From Geoalkalibacter_A sp034189505 (GTDB lineage: Bacteria > Desulfobacterota > Desulfuromonadia > Desulfuromonadales > Geoalkalibacteraceae): a DNA stretch of 17,179 nt. The DNA lies in NCBI GenBank assembly GCA_034189505.1, contig JAXHUR010000069.1:1-17179 (forward strand). Direction: 5' to 3'. Below are positions 7,216 through 14,948 of this stretch, in pieces. Made by a program: the position numbers and the translations under genes. The notes under the pieces are model-generated. The model was not told where the DNA came from and searched no databases. It saw only the letters and a list, made by a program, of their open reading frames with translations. How positions within the stretch are numbered: position 1 is the first letter of the stretch; each line of letters begins with the position of its first letter.

Positions 7216-7697
7216 CATTGAAATTCAGATTGAATGTATTGTTTGCTTGTTTTTTACTGCTGCCTTCCATGGTTTTTGCTGAGACGGAAAGTCGCCCGAG
7301 GGCGGTGGATGATTTTTTTGCCAGTCGCGAAATTCTTGCTTCGGTCTATTTTACCGTGGGCTCTGCCCAACTGAACCGGACCGGGGAACAGATTCTTGAC
7401 AAACTGGTTCCGGAACTTGAACAGCTTGATCCAGATGTCCATCTCGTGCGCATAGAGGGCGTACATCCCAGCAGGGGGCATGATAAGATGTCTGAACTGG
7501 CCATGCTGCGGGCAAAAACCATTCTCGAATATCTGCATGATCGGCTGACAGTGCCGATCGATCTGACTCTGACCGGAAGCTCTCCCTCACCGGAGGACCG
7601 CGTACCGGGAAGCAGCCAGCACCGTGCAGATATTGTTGTTTACGACAACCTGTTCGATCTGCCGCACGCCGATATGAAACAGGCTCTCCCACGGTGA
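7212..7697 (+). CDS. Small exported OmpA-like domain protein
   Basis: 161 residues with a clear signal peptide (MTLKFRLNVLFACFLLLPSM, likely cut after VFA23). The mature part looks like a degenerate OmpA/MotB C-terminal domain: VYFTVGSAQLNRTGEQILDKL corresponds to the first strand and helix, RIEGVHPS to the DGHTD strand with the acidic TD lost, and MLRAKTILEYL to the next helix. The canonical diaminopimelate-binding Asp and the NRRVE motif are absent (SQHRADIVVY instead), so peptidoglycan binding is doubtful. ATG 7212 overlaps the stop of the larger OmpA gene in an ATGA, indicating translational coupling. It may be a periplasmic partner of that protein; the function is unknown. Confidence 0.75.
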   Translation: MTLKFRLNVLFACFLLLPSMVFAETESRPRAVDDFFASREILASVYFTVGSAQLNRTGEQILDKLVPELEQLDPDVHLVRIEGVHPSRGHDKMSELAMLRAKTILEYLHDRLTVPIDLTLTGSSPSPEDRVPGSSQHRADIVVYDNLFDLPHADMKQALPR

Positions 7698-7703
7698 CTG
7701 CTT

Positions 7704-8198
7704 ATGAAACTTGAAGCGTTGGATGATGTGCGGGACAGCGCTTTTTTTAAAGGGCTGGAAGATGGTGACCTGGCCTTGCTGGCCGAATCCTTTCATGAAA
7801 AGGAGTTGCAGGAAGGGACGACCGTATTCGTCGAAAACATGCCTGGCGAGACCCTGTATCTGATTAAATCAGGGGCTGTGCGGATCACCAAGATGATGGC
7901 TGAGGGGGAGGATAAGATCGTTCTCGTGCTTGGGCCCGAGGAAGTCTTCGGTGAGTTGTCGATCATAGCCGGCGGGCAGCGCACCGCCACGGCACGGGTT
8001 GCAGAAAGCGGCATCCTTCTCAGCCTTTCCCGCCGTGATTTCGATACCCTCTGCGAACGTCACCCACGTCTCGGAATTAAACTTATTCGCAATGTTGCTG
8101 AAGTTTTCAGTCGGCGTGTTCGTGAGAGCGAACAGGATTATTACGACATGCTGCGGTGGGCCATGCGCCGGAATTCTTCCTCGAAGGAGCTTCTTTGA
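7704..8198 (+). CDS. Stand-alone cyclic nucleotide-binding domain protein
   Basis: A 164-residue cytosolic protein consisting of a single cNMP-binding (CAP_ED-type) domain at about residues 12-135. The phosphate-binding cassette is recognisable: FGELS at 82-86 with Glu84, and QRTATA with Arg93, the residues that usually hold the ribose and cyclic phosphate. The C-terminal helix ends in SSSKELL with no helix-turn-helix, so it is not a Crp/Fnr transcription factor; it would have to act through a partner. It is in a tight cluster: 6 bp after the small OmpA-like gene, its stop overlapping the lipoprotein start in TGATG. Only a weak ribosome-binding site precedes ATG 7704, consistent with coupling. 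Confidence 0.88.
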   Translation: MKLEALDDVRDSAFFKGLEDGDLALLAESFHEKELQEGTTVFVENMPGETLYLIKSGAVRITKMMAEGEDKIVLVLGPEEVFGELSIIAGGQRTATARVAESGILLSLSRRDFDTLCERHPRLGIKLIRNVAEVFSRRVRESEQDYYDMLRWAMRRNSSSKELL

Positions 8199-8833
8199 TG
8201 AAAAGCTGGCTGTTTATCCCTTTTGTTGTTCTTTTCCTGTGTTCCTGTGCCGGAGTGAATGTTGTGCCGAAGCCTGAGCCCGGGGTACGGTTTGACGGGA
8301 CATCCGGGGATCTGGCCATATCACGCAACAGCCTGACCGTGACTGCGCGAGTGCAGGATTTGCAGGTTCGCCCATATCAGGCGGTGGAGAACCTGTGCTC
8401 CTTTTTTGTGACCATCCGTAACGAGGGGGAGAGTCCGATAGATGTTTCGGCGGAAAACTTTCTCCTGATTGACGAAAACGGCACCCAGTATCGCAGCATT
8501 CCACCCTCTGAAGTGCTTGAGATCCTCTCCCGGGATTCTTTCTACCTCATCCCTTATCCCTACGTTGGGTTCTATTATCTTGAAGATTCCGTCAAGGTCG
8601 GCCAATTTTCAAGATATGACAGTTCCCTGCCGTATTTTCCGCAACGCTATCCGCAAGAGCTTCATACTGCGGCTCTTCCGTCGGACAAACGACTGCTGCC
8701 CGGAAACAGGCTTGAAGGGCAGATCTATTTCATCGCGGACCTCACGCGGATGAAATCTTTCGAACTGCAATTTGATCCGCAGGGGGCGGCGGATTCCGAA
8801 TTTTCTTTTTCCTTTTCCGTTGAAAAAAAATAA
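8198..8833 (+). CDS. Predicted lipoprotein of unknown function
   Basis: A 211-residue exported protein. The start ATG at 8198 (overlapping the previous stop as TGATG, with GAAGGAGC about 8 bases upstream) is preferred over an in-frame ATG at 8156 because it places the signal peptide MKSWLFIPFVVLFLCSC at the N-terminus. The lipobox L14-C15-S16-C17 predicts lipid attachment at Cys17. The mature part is beta-rich: VTIRNEGESPIDVSAENFLLIDENGTQYRSI resembles an Ig-like/DUF4352-type strand pattern, and RLEGQIYFIADLTRMKSFELQFDPQ closes it. No catalytic motif is visible. As the last gene of the OmpA/cNMP cluster it may be an outer-membrane accessory; this is inference from position. Confidence 0.82.
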   Translation: MKSWLFIPFVVLFLCSCAGVNVVPKPEPGVRFDGTSGDLAISRNSLTVTARVQDLQVRPYQAVENLCSFFVTIRNEGESPIDVSAENFLLIDENGTQYRSIPPSEVLEILSRDSFYLIPYPYVGFYYLEDSVKVGQFSRYDSSLPYFPQRYPQELHTAALPSDKRLLPGNRLEGQIYFIADLTRMKSFELQFDPQGAADSEFSFSFSVEKK

Positions 8834-8849
8834 TCGATTCGGTATAGTC

Positions 8850-8922
8850 GGCCCGTTTTCAGCCTGCGGGCCTCATATAATTCAAACACCTGCCAAATAT
8901 TTAATAAACATACAAGGCAGGT
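8850..8922 (+). promoter_or_regulatory. Leader region of the Na+/phosphate transporter gene
   Basis: A GGCCCG/CGGGCC hairpin (8850-8855 and 8867-8872) lacks a following T-tract, so it is not a standard terminator. TATAAT at 8876-8881 is a perfect -10, but no good -35 lies 16-18 bp upstream. A second inverted repeat, ACCTGCC (8888-8894) and GGCAGGT (8916-8922), places its 3' arm directly against the AGGAG ribosome-binding site (8924-8928), which could influence access to it. These are suggestions only. Confidence 0.35.
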
Positions 8923-8933
8923 AGGAGACTTCC

Positions 8934-10625
8934 ATGTCGGATCTTTTCAACCAGGCTCTTGTTTTCGGAGTGCTGGGAGGTCTTGGTCTTTTCATCTTCG
9001 GCATGCGCACCATGTCGGAGGGTCTGCAGAAAATCGCCGGCGAACGTCTTCGTCGAATTCTCGCCGCCCTGACCAATAACCGCATTGTCGGAACCCTCGT
9101 CGGGATCGGGGTGACAGCCTTAATTCAGTCCTCAAGCGCGACCACTGTCATGGTGGTCGGTTTTGTGAATGCCGGTTTGATGAGCCTTGTGCAATCCATC
9201 GGGGTTGTTCTGGGTGCCAATATCGGCACAACCGTCACAGCGCAGTTGATTGCGTTCAAAATCACCCACTTGGCTCTACCCGCCATTGGAATCGGGGCCG
9301 GCCTTAAAATATTTTCCAGAAAAAATCGAAAATTTATGTACACCGGGGAAGTTCTTCTGGGTTTTGGCCTGATCTTCTTCGGCTTAAGCGTCATGAAGGA
9401 CGCATTCGACCCGATCAAGGACAGCGAATATTTCCGCCAACTGTTCCTTCTGATCGGCGACAACCATCTCCTCGGCGTGCTGCTCGGGGCCATCCTGACG
9501 ATGATCGTTCAAAGCAGCTCCGCAACGATCGGCATCACTCTCGCCCTGGCCAGCAGCGGTCTGCTGACTTTCGAAGCAAGCGTGGCCCTGATCCTCGGCG
9601 AAAACATCGGGACCACCATCACGGCCAACCTTGCCGCTCTCGGCACCAACCTTGCGGCGCGCCGGACCGCCCTGGCTCACTTTCTGTTCAATTCTCTTGG
9701 TGTCGTATACATGCTGATTCTCTTTCCATTTTTTCTCAGCATCATATCCGCCATCACCCCGGGAGAGGCCGACCTGGTTATCCAGACCCAGCAACAGGCC
9801 CAGCAATTCGGGATGGAACTCGGGGATAAGCCCTACATCGCCCGTCACATCGCAAATACGCATACTCTTTTCAATGTCATCAATACCCTCATTTTTCTGC
9901 CCCTGGTTGGAGTTCTTGCGACTATAACGACCTGGCTGATCCGTGGAACCGAAGTCCAGGTTGACCTGCGCCCCAAATTTATCGATATGAGGGTCCTCAA
10001 TACGCCACCCATCGCCTTGGGTCAGGCGCGCGCAGAAACCCGCCGCATGGCCCAGTATGCCCTGGAGATGCTGCAAGAGACCAACCTCTACGTCCAGGAC
10101 GCCGAGGACAAACGCCTGGAAGGTCTGGAGAAAAAAGAAGAGGCCGTCGATATTCTGCAGAAGGAAATTACCGATTTTCTGGTGGCACTTTCACAGCAGT
10201 CGATCGCATCGCAGACCTCCCGTGACATTGCCTCCCTGATGCACATGGTCAACGACCTTGAACGTATCGGAGACTACTGCGAGAAAATCTGGCTTCTGGC
10301 ACAACGGAAGAAATTCCAGAAAATTCCCTTTTCCGATACGGCAAAGGAAGATATCAAGCGAATTGCCGATCAAACCCAGGATTTTCTTGCCTTTATTATC
10401 GGGGCGCTGGAGCGTGAAGACAAATCCGTTATAGAAAAGGCCGAGTTTTTCGAAAAATCCATCAACCAACTGGAAGAAACCTATCGCAACAATCACATCG
10501 CCCGCTTGAACACAGGTGAATGTGCGGTTATTCCCGGTCTGATCTTCATCGATATGCTGCACAGTTTTGAAAAGATCGGTGACCATACCTTCAATGTCAC
10601 CAAAGCCCTGGTTGGTTACCGGTAA
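8934..10625 (+). CDS. Na+/phosphate cotransporter with PhoU-like domain (NptA/YjbB type)
   Basis: A 563-residue inner-membrane protein. The N-terminal half (about 1-340) holds the duplicated Na/Pi-cotransporter (PF02690) repeats: QSSSAT at 65-70 and 193-198, each followed by GANIGTT (94-100) or GENIGTT (222-228), with about eight hydrophobic spans. These inverted QSSS motifs form the phosphate and sodium sites in the family. Residues ~360-560 are helical and PhoU-like, with MVNDLERIGDYCEKI and DMLHSFEKIGDHTFNV. The direction in bacteria may be uptake or efflux. ATG 8934 follows an AGGAG. It appears to be a single-gene unit followed by a strong hairpin. No pst genes or PhoB boxes were recognised nearby. 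Confidence 0.93.
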   Translation: MSDLFNQALVFGVLGGLGLFIFGMRTMSEGLQKIAGERLRRILAALTNNRIVGTLVGIGVTALIQSSSATTVMVVGFVNAGLMSLVQSIGVVLGANIGTTVTAQLIAFKITHLALPAIGIGAGLKIFSRKNRKFMYTGEVLLGFGLIFFGLSVMKDAFDPIKDSEYFRQLFLLIGDNHLLGVLLGAILTMIVQSSSATIGITLALASSGLLTFEASVALILGENIGTTITANLAALGTNLAARRTALAHFLFNSLGVVYMLILFPFFLSIISAITPGEADLVIQTQQQAQQFGMELGDKPYIARHIANTHTLFNVINTLIFLPLVGVLATITTWLIRGTEVQVDLRPKFIDMRVLNTPPIALGQARAETRRMAQYALEMLQETNLYVQDAEDKRLEGLEKKEEAVDILQKEITDFLVALSQQSIASQTSRDIASLMHMVNDLERIGDYCEKIWLLAQRKKFQKIPFSDTAKEDIKRIADQTQDFLAFIIGALEREDKSVIEKAEFFEKSINQLEETYRNNHIARLNTGECAVIPGLIFIDMLHSFEKIGDHTFNVTKALVGYR

Positions 10626-10638
10626 TTCACGCATTCAT

Positions 10639-10674
10639 TGACCCGGCACCCTCTGTTTGAGCGACGCCGGGTCA
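10639..10674. terminator. Strong hairpin after the phosphate transporter gene
   Basis: TGACCCGGC (10639-10647) and GCCGGGTCA (10666-10674) form a perfect 9-bp GC-rich stem around an 18-nt loop, starting 14 bp after the stop codon. There is no T-tract, so it may be an RNA-stabilising or Rho-linked end rather than an intrinsic terminator. Confidence 0.5.
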
Positions 10675-10693
10675 GTTCTCCCACCTGAACCAA

Positions 10694-10722
10694 TTGACAT
10701 GCCGCACCGGTTGATTTATATT
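10694..10722 (+). promoter_or_regulatory. Sigma70 promoter of the ior operon
   Basis: TTGACA (10694-10699), 17-bp spacer, TATATT (10717-10722): a near-consensus promoter at optimal spacing, placed before iorA with a leader of about 55 nt. No obvious operator dyad overlaps it. Confidence 0.75.
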
Positions 10723-10783
10723 CCCATTTCTATTTATCTCAGAAAAATTCAGCGTTTGAGTCCGCGCTCCGGAAAGGAATCGC

Positions 10784-12547
10784 ATGGAAAAGACCATTCT
10801 TTCGGGCAATGAGGCCATCGCTCGCGGGGCCTATGAAGCCGGCGTCGGGGTGGCATCAGCCTATCCCGGCACCCCCAGTACGGAAATTCTCGAAAATATC
10901 ATTCGTTATCCCTCGATCGACGCCTCCTGGGCGCCCAATGAAAAAGTGGCCCTTGAAGTGGGGATCGGCGCCAGCTTTGGCGGGGTTCGCGCCCTGGTGA
11001 CGATGAAGCATGTCGGCGTCAATGTGGCTGCCGATCCGCTTTTCACCCTGTCCTATTCAGGGGTACGCGGCGGGCTTGTCCTGGTCGTAGCTGACGACCC
11101 GGAGCTGCATTCGTCCCAGAACGAACAGGACAGCCGCCATTACGCGCGGTTCGCCAAAGTGCCCATGTTCGAGCCTTCGGACAGCGAGGAAGCGCGTCTT
11201 TTCACCCGCCTTGCCTTTGAGGCGAGTGAGCGCTTCGATACCCCTGTGATGCTGCGTACTACGACGCGCATCTCTCATTCCAAGTCGATCGTTCATCCCG
11301 ATGACAACGTTCTTCAGCCGGCAAAAGCTGATCTGCATCGCGACCCGGCCAAATTTGTCATGTTGCCCGGAAATGCCCGCAAACGTCACTATTTCGTGGA
11401 ACAGCGCCTGAAGGATATGGCGCAGTGGTCCTGCGGCCAGGATTTCAACCGGATTGAAGAGGGCAGCGCCAAGGTCGGCGTTATTACCTCCGGCATCGCC
11501 TACCAGCATGCCAGGGAAGTCCTGCCCGATGCCTCGGTACTTAAGCTCGGGTTGGTCCATCCCTTGCCGAGGGATCTGATTCGTCAGTTCGCCGAGCGTT
11601 TTGAAACCCTCTACGTCATTGAAGAGCTCGATCCCTTCATCGAAGAGCAGGTGCGGGCCATGGGATTCAAGGTCCACGGCAAAGACAAGCTCTCCGTATG
11701 TGGTGAGCTGACCCCCGGACGCGTTGCCGAGGGGATTCTTGGGGAGTCGATTCCCCATAATTTCGCGCACACGGAAGAACTTCCGCAGCGCCCGCCCAAT
11801 ATGTGCCCGGGCTGTCCTCATCGCGGCGTCTTTCACGCGCTCAACCGCCTCAAGGCCTATGTCACAGGTGATATCGGCTGCTACACGCTCGGCTTTATGC
11901 CCCCGCTTTCCGCGATGGACACCTGCATCTGCATGGGCGCCAGCATCGGCAACGCTTCCGGCCTGGCCCGCGTGCTTCCAGAGAAACAGCGCCAGCAGGT
12001 CGTCGGTGTGATCGGCGATTCCACCTTTCTGCACACCGGCGTCAACGGCCTTATGGAGATGGTGTATAACGACTCCGCCGCAACTGTGATCATCCTGGAC
12101 AACAGCACCACCGGCATGACAGGGCGGCAGGACCATCCCGGAACCGGATACAAACTCAAAGGCGATACCGCTCACAAGGTCGATCTGGTCGGTTTGTGCC
12201 GTTCCATCGGCGTCGAGCATGTGCATGTGATCGATCCCTATGAGATGGATGCGACACGTGATCTGATCAAGCGTGAGATGGCGCGTCCCGCGGTATCGGT
12301 CATAATTACGCAGCGCCCCTGCATGCTGCACAAACGCGACATTCTCGAGAAGCGGCCGCCGCTTTTTGTCGATGCCGACAAATGTAGCGCCTGCAAGGTT
12401 TGCCTCAATCTCGGATGCCCTGCGATCAAGTGGAACCCTAAAGGTGGGACCAAAGGTCTGGCTGAGATTGATAAAATGCTGTGCGTAGGCTGCGGCGTCT
12501 GCCAGCAGGTCTGTAAATTCGGTGCATTTGGAGTCTGTGATGAGTAA
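10784..12547 (+). CDS. iorA: Indolepyruvate:ferredoxin oxidoreductase, alpha subunit
   Basis: Thiamine-diphosphate and iron-sulfur subunit of the enzyme that oxidatively decarboxylates aryl-pyruvates (indole-, phenyl-, hydroxyphenyl-pyruvate) to aryl-acetyl-CoA, reducing ferredoxin; the reverse direction is also known in anaerobes. The 587 residues show the N-terminal pyruvate:ferredoxin oxidoreductase-like domain (SAYPGTPSTEI near 25-35), CPGCPHRG near 340, a TPP-binding GDSTFLHTGVNG near 410, and at the C-terminus two ferredoxin clusters: C534, C537, C540, C545 and C567, C570, C573, C577. It overlaps iorB by 8 bp. It is the first gene after a near-consensus promoter and is followed by ligases for the same chemistry. 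Oxygen-sensitive, so it implies anaerobic metabolism. Confidence 0.95.
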   Translation: MEKTILSGNEAIARGAYEAGVGVASAYPGTPSTEILENIIRYPSIDASWAPNEKVALEVGIGASFGGVRALVTMKHVGVNVAADPLFTLSYSGVRGGLVLVVADDPELHSSQNEQDSRHYARFAKVPMFEPSDSEEARLFTRLAFEASERFDTPVMLRTTTRISHSKSIVHPDDNVLQPAKADLHRDPAKFVMLPGNARKRHYFVEQRLKDMAQWSCGQDFNRIEEGSAKVGVITSGIAYQHAREVLPDASVLKLGLVHPLPRDLIRQFAERFETLYVIEELDPFIEEQVRAMGFKVHGKDKLSVCGELTPGRVAEGILGESIPHNFAHTEELPQRPPNMCPGCPHRGVFHALNRLKAYVTGDIGCYTLGFMPPLSAMDTCICMGASIGNASGLARVLPEKQRQQVVGVIGDSTFLHTGVNGLMEMVYNDSAATVIILDNSTTGMTGRQDHPGTGYKLKGDTAHKVDLVGLCRSIGVEHVHVIDPYEMDATRDLIKREMARPAVSVIITQRPCMLHKRDILEKRPPLFVDADKCSACKVCLNLGCPAIKWNPKGGTKGLAEIDKMLCVGCGVCQQVCKFGAFGVCDE

Positions 12548-13136
12548 CGGGGTGCAGAACATTCTGTTGGTTGGCGTCGGCGGGCAGGGGATTCTTCTTG
12601 CCAGCGAGATTCTCTCTGAAGTGCTTATGCTCAGCGGCTACGACGTTAAAAAGGCCGAGGTTCACGGCATGGCGCAACGGGGCGGAAGCGTCGTATCTCA
12701 TGTTCGGTTCGGTGCCAAGGTCTATTCTCCGATTATCCCTGAAGGGCAGGCGGATATCCTGTTCGGTTTCGAGCTTCTCGAAACCTACCGCTACCTGCCG
12801 CTGCTCAAGAAAGACGGCCAGGTGGTGGTCAACGATCTTGAAATCGCCCCGCCTGGAGTCGCCCTCGGCGAGCAGGAATACCCCTCCGATATCGCGGCTC
12901 ATATCAAGCAAGCGTTTCCCCGCAGCTGCCTTGTCAACGGCATCGAGCTTGCGCAGGAGGCCGGCAACATGCGGACCGTGAACACGGTTCTGCTCGGCAG
13001 CCTTTCGACCATGATGGATATCGATCAGAACCTCTGGCATCAAGCCCTGACCAACATGGTGCCCCAGCGCTTCATCGAAGAAAATATCCGCGGCTTTGAA
13101 CTGGGACGTCAGACCCAGTTCAGCAGTTCGGACTGA
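12540..13136 (+). CDS. iorB: Indolepyruvate:ferredoxin oxidoreductase, beta subunit
   Basis: The gamma-domain-like partner of IorA, 198 residues. It carries the family glycine motif GVGGQG at 12-17 and HGMAQRGG at 42-49. The start is ATG 12540 (MSNGVQNILL), overlapping the end of iorA by 8 bp and with a GGAG about 8 bases upstream inside iorA; an in-frame extension to 12522 was rejected because it adds non-conserved residues without a better ribosome-binding site. The overlap implies coupled synthesis of the two subunits in equal amounts. Together with IorA it forms the heterodimeric (alpha-beta)2-type enzyme known in archaea and anaerobic bacteria. Confidence 0.95.
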   Translation: MSNGVQNILLVGVGGQGILLASEILSEVLMLSGYDVKKAEVHGMAQRGGSVVSHVRFGAKVYSPIIPEGQADILFGFELLETYRYLPLLKKDGQVVVNDLEIAPPGVALGEQEYPSDIAAHIKQAFPRSCLVNGIELAQEAGNMRTVNTVLLGSLSTMMDIDQNLWHQALTNMVPQRFIEENIRGFELGRQTQFSSSD

Positions 13137-13151
13137 AGGAGAGAGGCCGAC

Positions 13152-14456
13152 ATGATCTGGAACGACGAATTTGAAACCCTGCCGCGCGAAGCGATCGAGC
13201 CCCTGCAGCTCAAACGGCTGCGCCAGACGCTGGAGCGGGTCAATGCCACTGTCCCCTTTTATCGGGAACATTTCCGCAAAAACGGCGTCAACCCCGATAT
13301 GGTCAAGAGCCTCGATGACCTGCGGCGCTTTCCGTTCACCTACAAGCAGGACATGCGCGACAACTACCCCTATGGCCTGTTCGCCGTGCCTCTTGACCAG
13401 ATCGTCAGGATTCACGCCAGCTCAGGCACCACAGGCAAGCCGACGGTCGTCGGCTATACCCGGCGGGATATCGAGACCTGGTCTGAGTTGATGGCCCGTT
13501 CTTTCGTGGCGGCCGGCGCGCACCGCGGCGATGTCATTCACAACGCCTATGGCTACGGGTTGTTTACCGGCGGTCTTGGGGCTCATTACGGTGCGGAAAA
13601 ACTCGGCGCGTCGGTCATCCCCATGTCGGGCGGCAACACCAGGAAACAGATCATGATCATGCAGGATTTCGGTTCCACCGTGTTGACCTGCACTCCGTCC
13701 TACAGTCTGTTCCTGGCGGAAGCCGCGGCTGAGATGGGTCTTGATATGCGTGATTTCAAGGTCCGTATCGGCATCTTCGGGGCTGAACCCTGGAGCGACA
13801 AAATGCGCGGTGAGATCCAGGAAAAATGCAACCTGACCGCGGTCGATATTTACGGACTTTCGGAAATCCTCGGTCCAGGCGTTGCCATCGAATGCCACCA
13901 GGCCCAACACGGTCTGCATATCTGGGAAGATCACTTCCTCCCCGAAATTATCGATCCCGAAACGGGAGAAGTCCTGCCTGACGGTGAAAAAGGCGAGTTG
14001 GTCCTCACCACCATCACCAAAGAGGGCATCCCGCTGATCCGTTACCGCACCCGCGACATCACCCGCCTGATTTCCGAACCCTGCGTCTGTGGGCGGACCC
14101 ACAAACGCATCGAACGCCTCAGCGGGCGCAGCGACGACATGCTCGTCATCCGCGGCGTCAACGTGTTCCCCTCGCAGATCGAAAGCGTTCTGATCACCAT
14201 CGAAGGGGTCGAACCTCACTATCAGCTGATTGTCGATCTCGAAGATAATCTCGATACCCTTGAAGTTCAGGTGGAGGTTAACGAAAAGACCTTCTCAGAC
14301 GAGATCAAGGTGTTGCAGGATCTGTCCAATCGCATCCGCAAGGAAATCAAGGATCTTCTCGGCGTGACCTGCAAAGTGCGGCTCGTCGAACCCAAAAGCC
14401 TTGCCCGCAGCGAGGGCAAAGCCAAGCGCGTTATCGACAACCGGCCGCAGCGCTGA
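13152..14456 (+). CDS. paaK: Phenylacetate-CoA ligase family protein (copy 1)
   Basis: AMP-forming acyl-CoA ligase, 434 residues, expected to convert an aryl-acetate (phenylacetate, indoleacetate or hydroxyphenylacetate) to its CoA thioester with ATP. Visible motifs: the phosphate-binding loop SSGTTGKPT (90-98), YGLSE (234-238), the hinge and ribose motif YRTRDIT (298-304) and the C-terminal-domain GRSDDMLVIRGVNVFPSQIE (325-344). Cys248-His249 and Cys311-x-Cys313 may form a metal site, as seen in some PaaK-like proteins. It starts 15 bp after iorB with a GAAGGAGAGAGG-type ribosome-binding site. It is paralogous to the ligase at 14949; exact substrates cannot be told from sequence. Confidence 0.93.
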   Translation: MIWNDEFETLPREAIEPLQLKRLRQTLERVNATVPFYREHFRKNGVNPDMVKSLDDLRRFPFTYKQDMRDNYPYGLFAVPLDQIVRIHASSGTTGKPTVVGYTRRDIETWSELMARSFVAAGAHRGDVIHNAYGYGLFTGGLGAHYGAEKLGASVIPMSGGNTRKQIMIMQDFGSTVLTCTPSYSLFLAEAAAEMGLDMRDFKVRIGIFGAEPWSDKMRGEIQEKCNLTAVDIYGLSEILGPGVAIECHQAQHGLHIWEDHFLPEIIDPETGEVLPDGEKGELVLTTITKEGIPLIRYRTRDITRLISEPCVCGRTHKRIERLSGRSDDMLVIRGVNVFPSQIESVLITIEGVEPHYQLIVDLEDNLDTLEVQVEVNEKTFSDEIKVLQDLSNRIRKEIKDLLGVTCKVRLVEPKSLARSEGKAKRVIDNRPQR

Positions 14457-14486
14457 GTCCAGGTTCCAAACAGGGAAGGGGGAGAC

Positions 14487-14918
14487 ATGAAAGTCGAACA
14501 GATTTCCATTTTCATCGAGAATAAATCGGGACGGCTTGCCGAAGTGACCGATGTCCTCGGCAAGGCGGGGGTGAACATCCGTGCCCTGTCACTGGCGGAC
14601 ACCTCAGACTTCGGCATCCTGCGCCTGATCGTGGACAAAACCGATCAAGCGCAAAAAGCCTTGAAGGAAAAAGGCTTTACCGTCAATAAAACGGAAGTGG
14701 TCGCCGTGGAAGTTCCAGACCGCCCCTCCGGGCTGTGCGGGATTCTGCAGATCCTCGACTCGGCCGGGGTCAATGTCGAGTACATGTATGCGTTTGTCGA
14801 ACGCTGCGGACAGAATGCCGTGATCATCTTCCGCTTCGATGACACCGAAGGCGCCATCCGCGTGCTGACGGAAAAAGGGGTTGCCGTGTTGGCCGGAGAA
14901 CGTGTCTACTCCATGTAA
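14487..14918 (+). CDS. Tandem ACT-domain protein
   Basis: A 143-residue protein made of two ACT domains, about 3-70 (EQISIFIENKSGRLAEVTDVL) and 71-140 (VVAVEVPDRPSGLCGILQIL). ACT domains bind amino acids or related small ligands at domain interfaces. There is no catalytic or DNA-binding part, so it probably acts as a ligand-binding regulator of a neighbour. Its place between two phenylacetate-CoA ligases, downstream of iorAB, suggests sensing of an aromatic amino acid or aryl acid and control of ligase or IorAB activity (inference). ATG 14487 has an excellent ribosome-binding site (AAGGGGGAGAC). The spacing to both flanking genes is about 30 bp, consistent with one operon. Confidence 0.92.
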   Translation: MKVEQISIFIENKSGRLAEVTDVLGKAGVNIRALSLADTSDFGILRLIVDKTDQAQKALKEKGFTVNKTEVVAVEVPDRPSGLCGILQILDSAGVNVEYMYAFVERCGQNAVIIFRFDDTEGAIRVLTEKGVAVLAGERVYSM

Positions 14919-14948
14919 AACCGCAATGTGCAGGAAAAGGCTTGTTGT

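Noticed and set aside
7704..8198. Crp/Fnr-type transcription factor
   Set aside because: The cyclic-nucleotide domain is present but the protein ends before any helix-turn-helix.
9384..10076. 230-codon open frame antisense to the phosphate transporter gene
   Set aside because: Low-complexity charged translation, opposite to a clear membrane transporter; a shadow.
10639..10674. Riboswitch or attenuator in front of iorA
   Set aside because: The hairpin lies upstream of the likely iorA promoter (10694-10722), so it is not in the iorA leader.
11057..12562. 501-codon open frame antisense to iorA
   Set aside because: It is the mirror of a highly conserved iorA; its translation has no recognisable domain, and long antisense frames are expected in GC-rich codon-biased genes.
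12438..13415. 325-codon open frame antisense to iorB and the start of the ligase gene
   Set aside because: It spans two confidently assigned genes on the other strand and shows no family motifs or credible ribosome-binding site.
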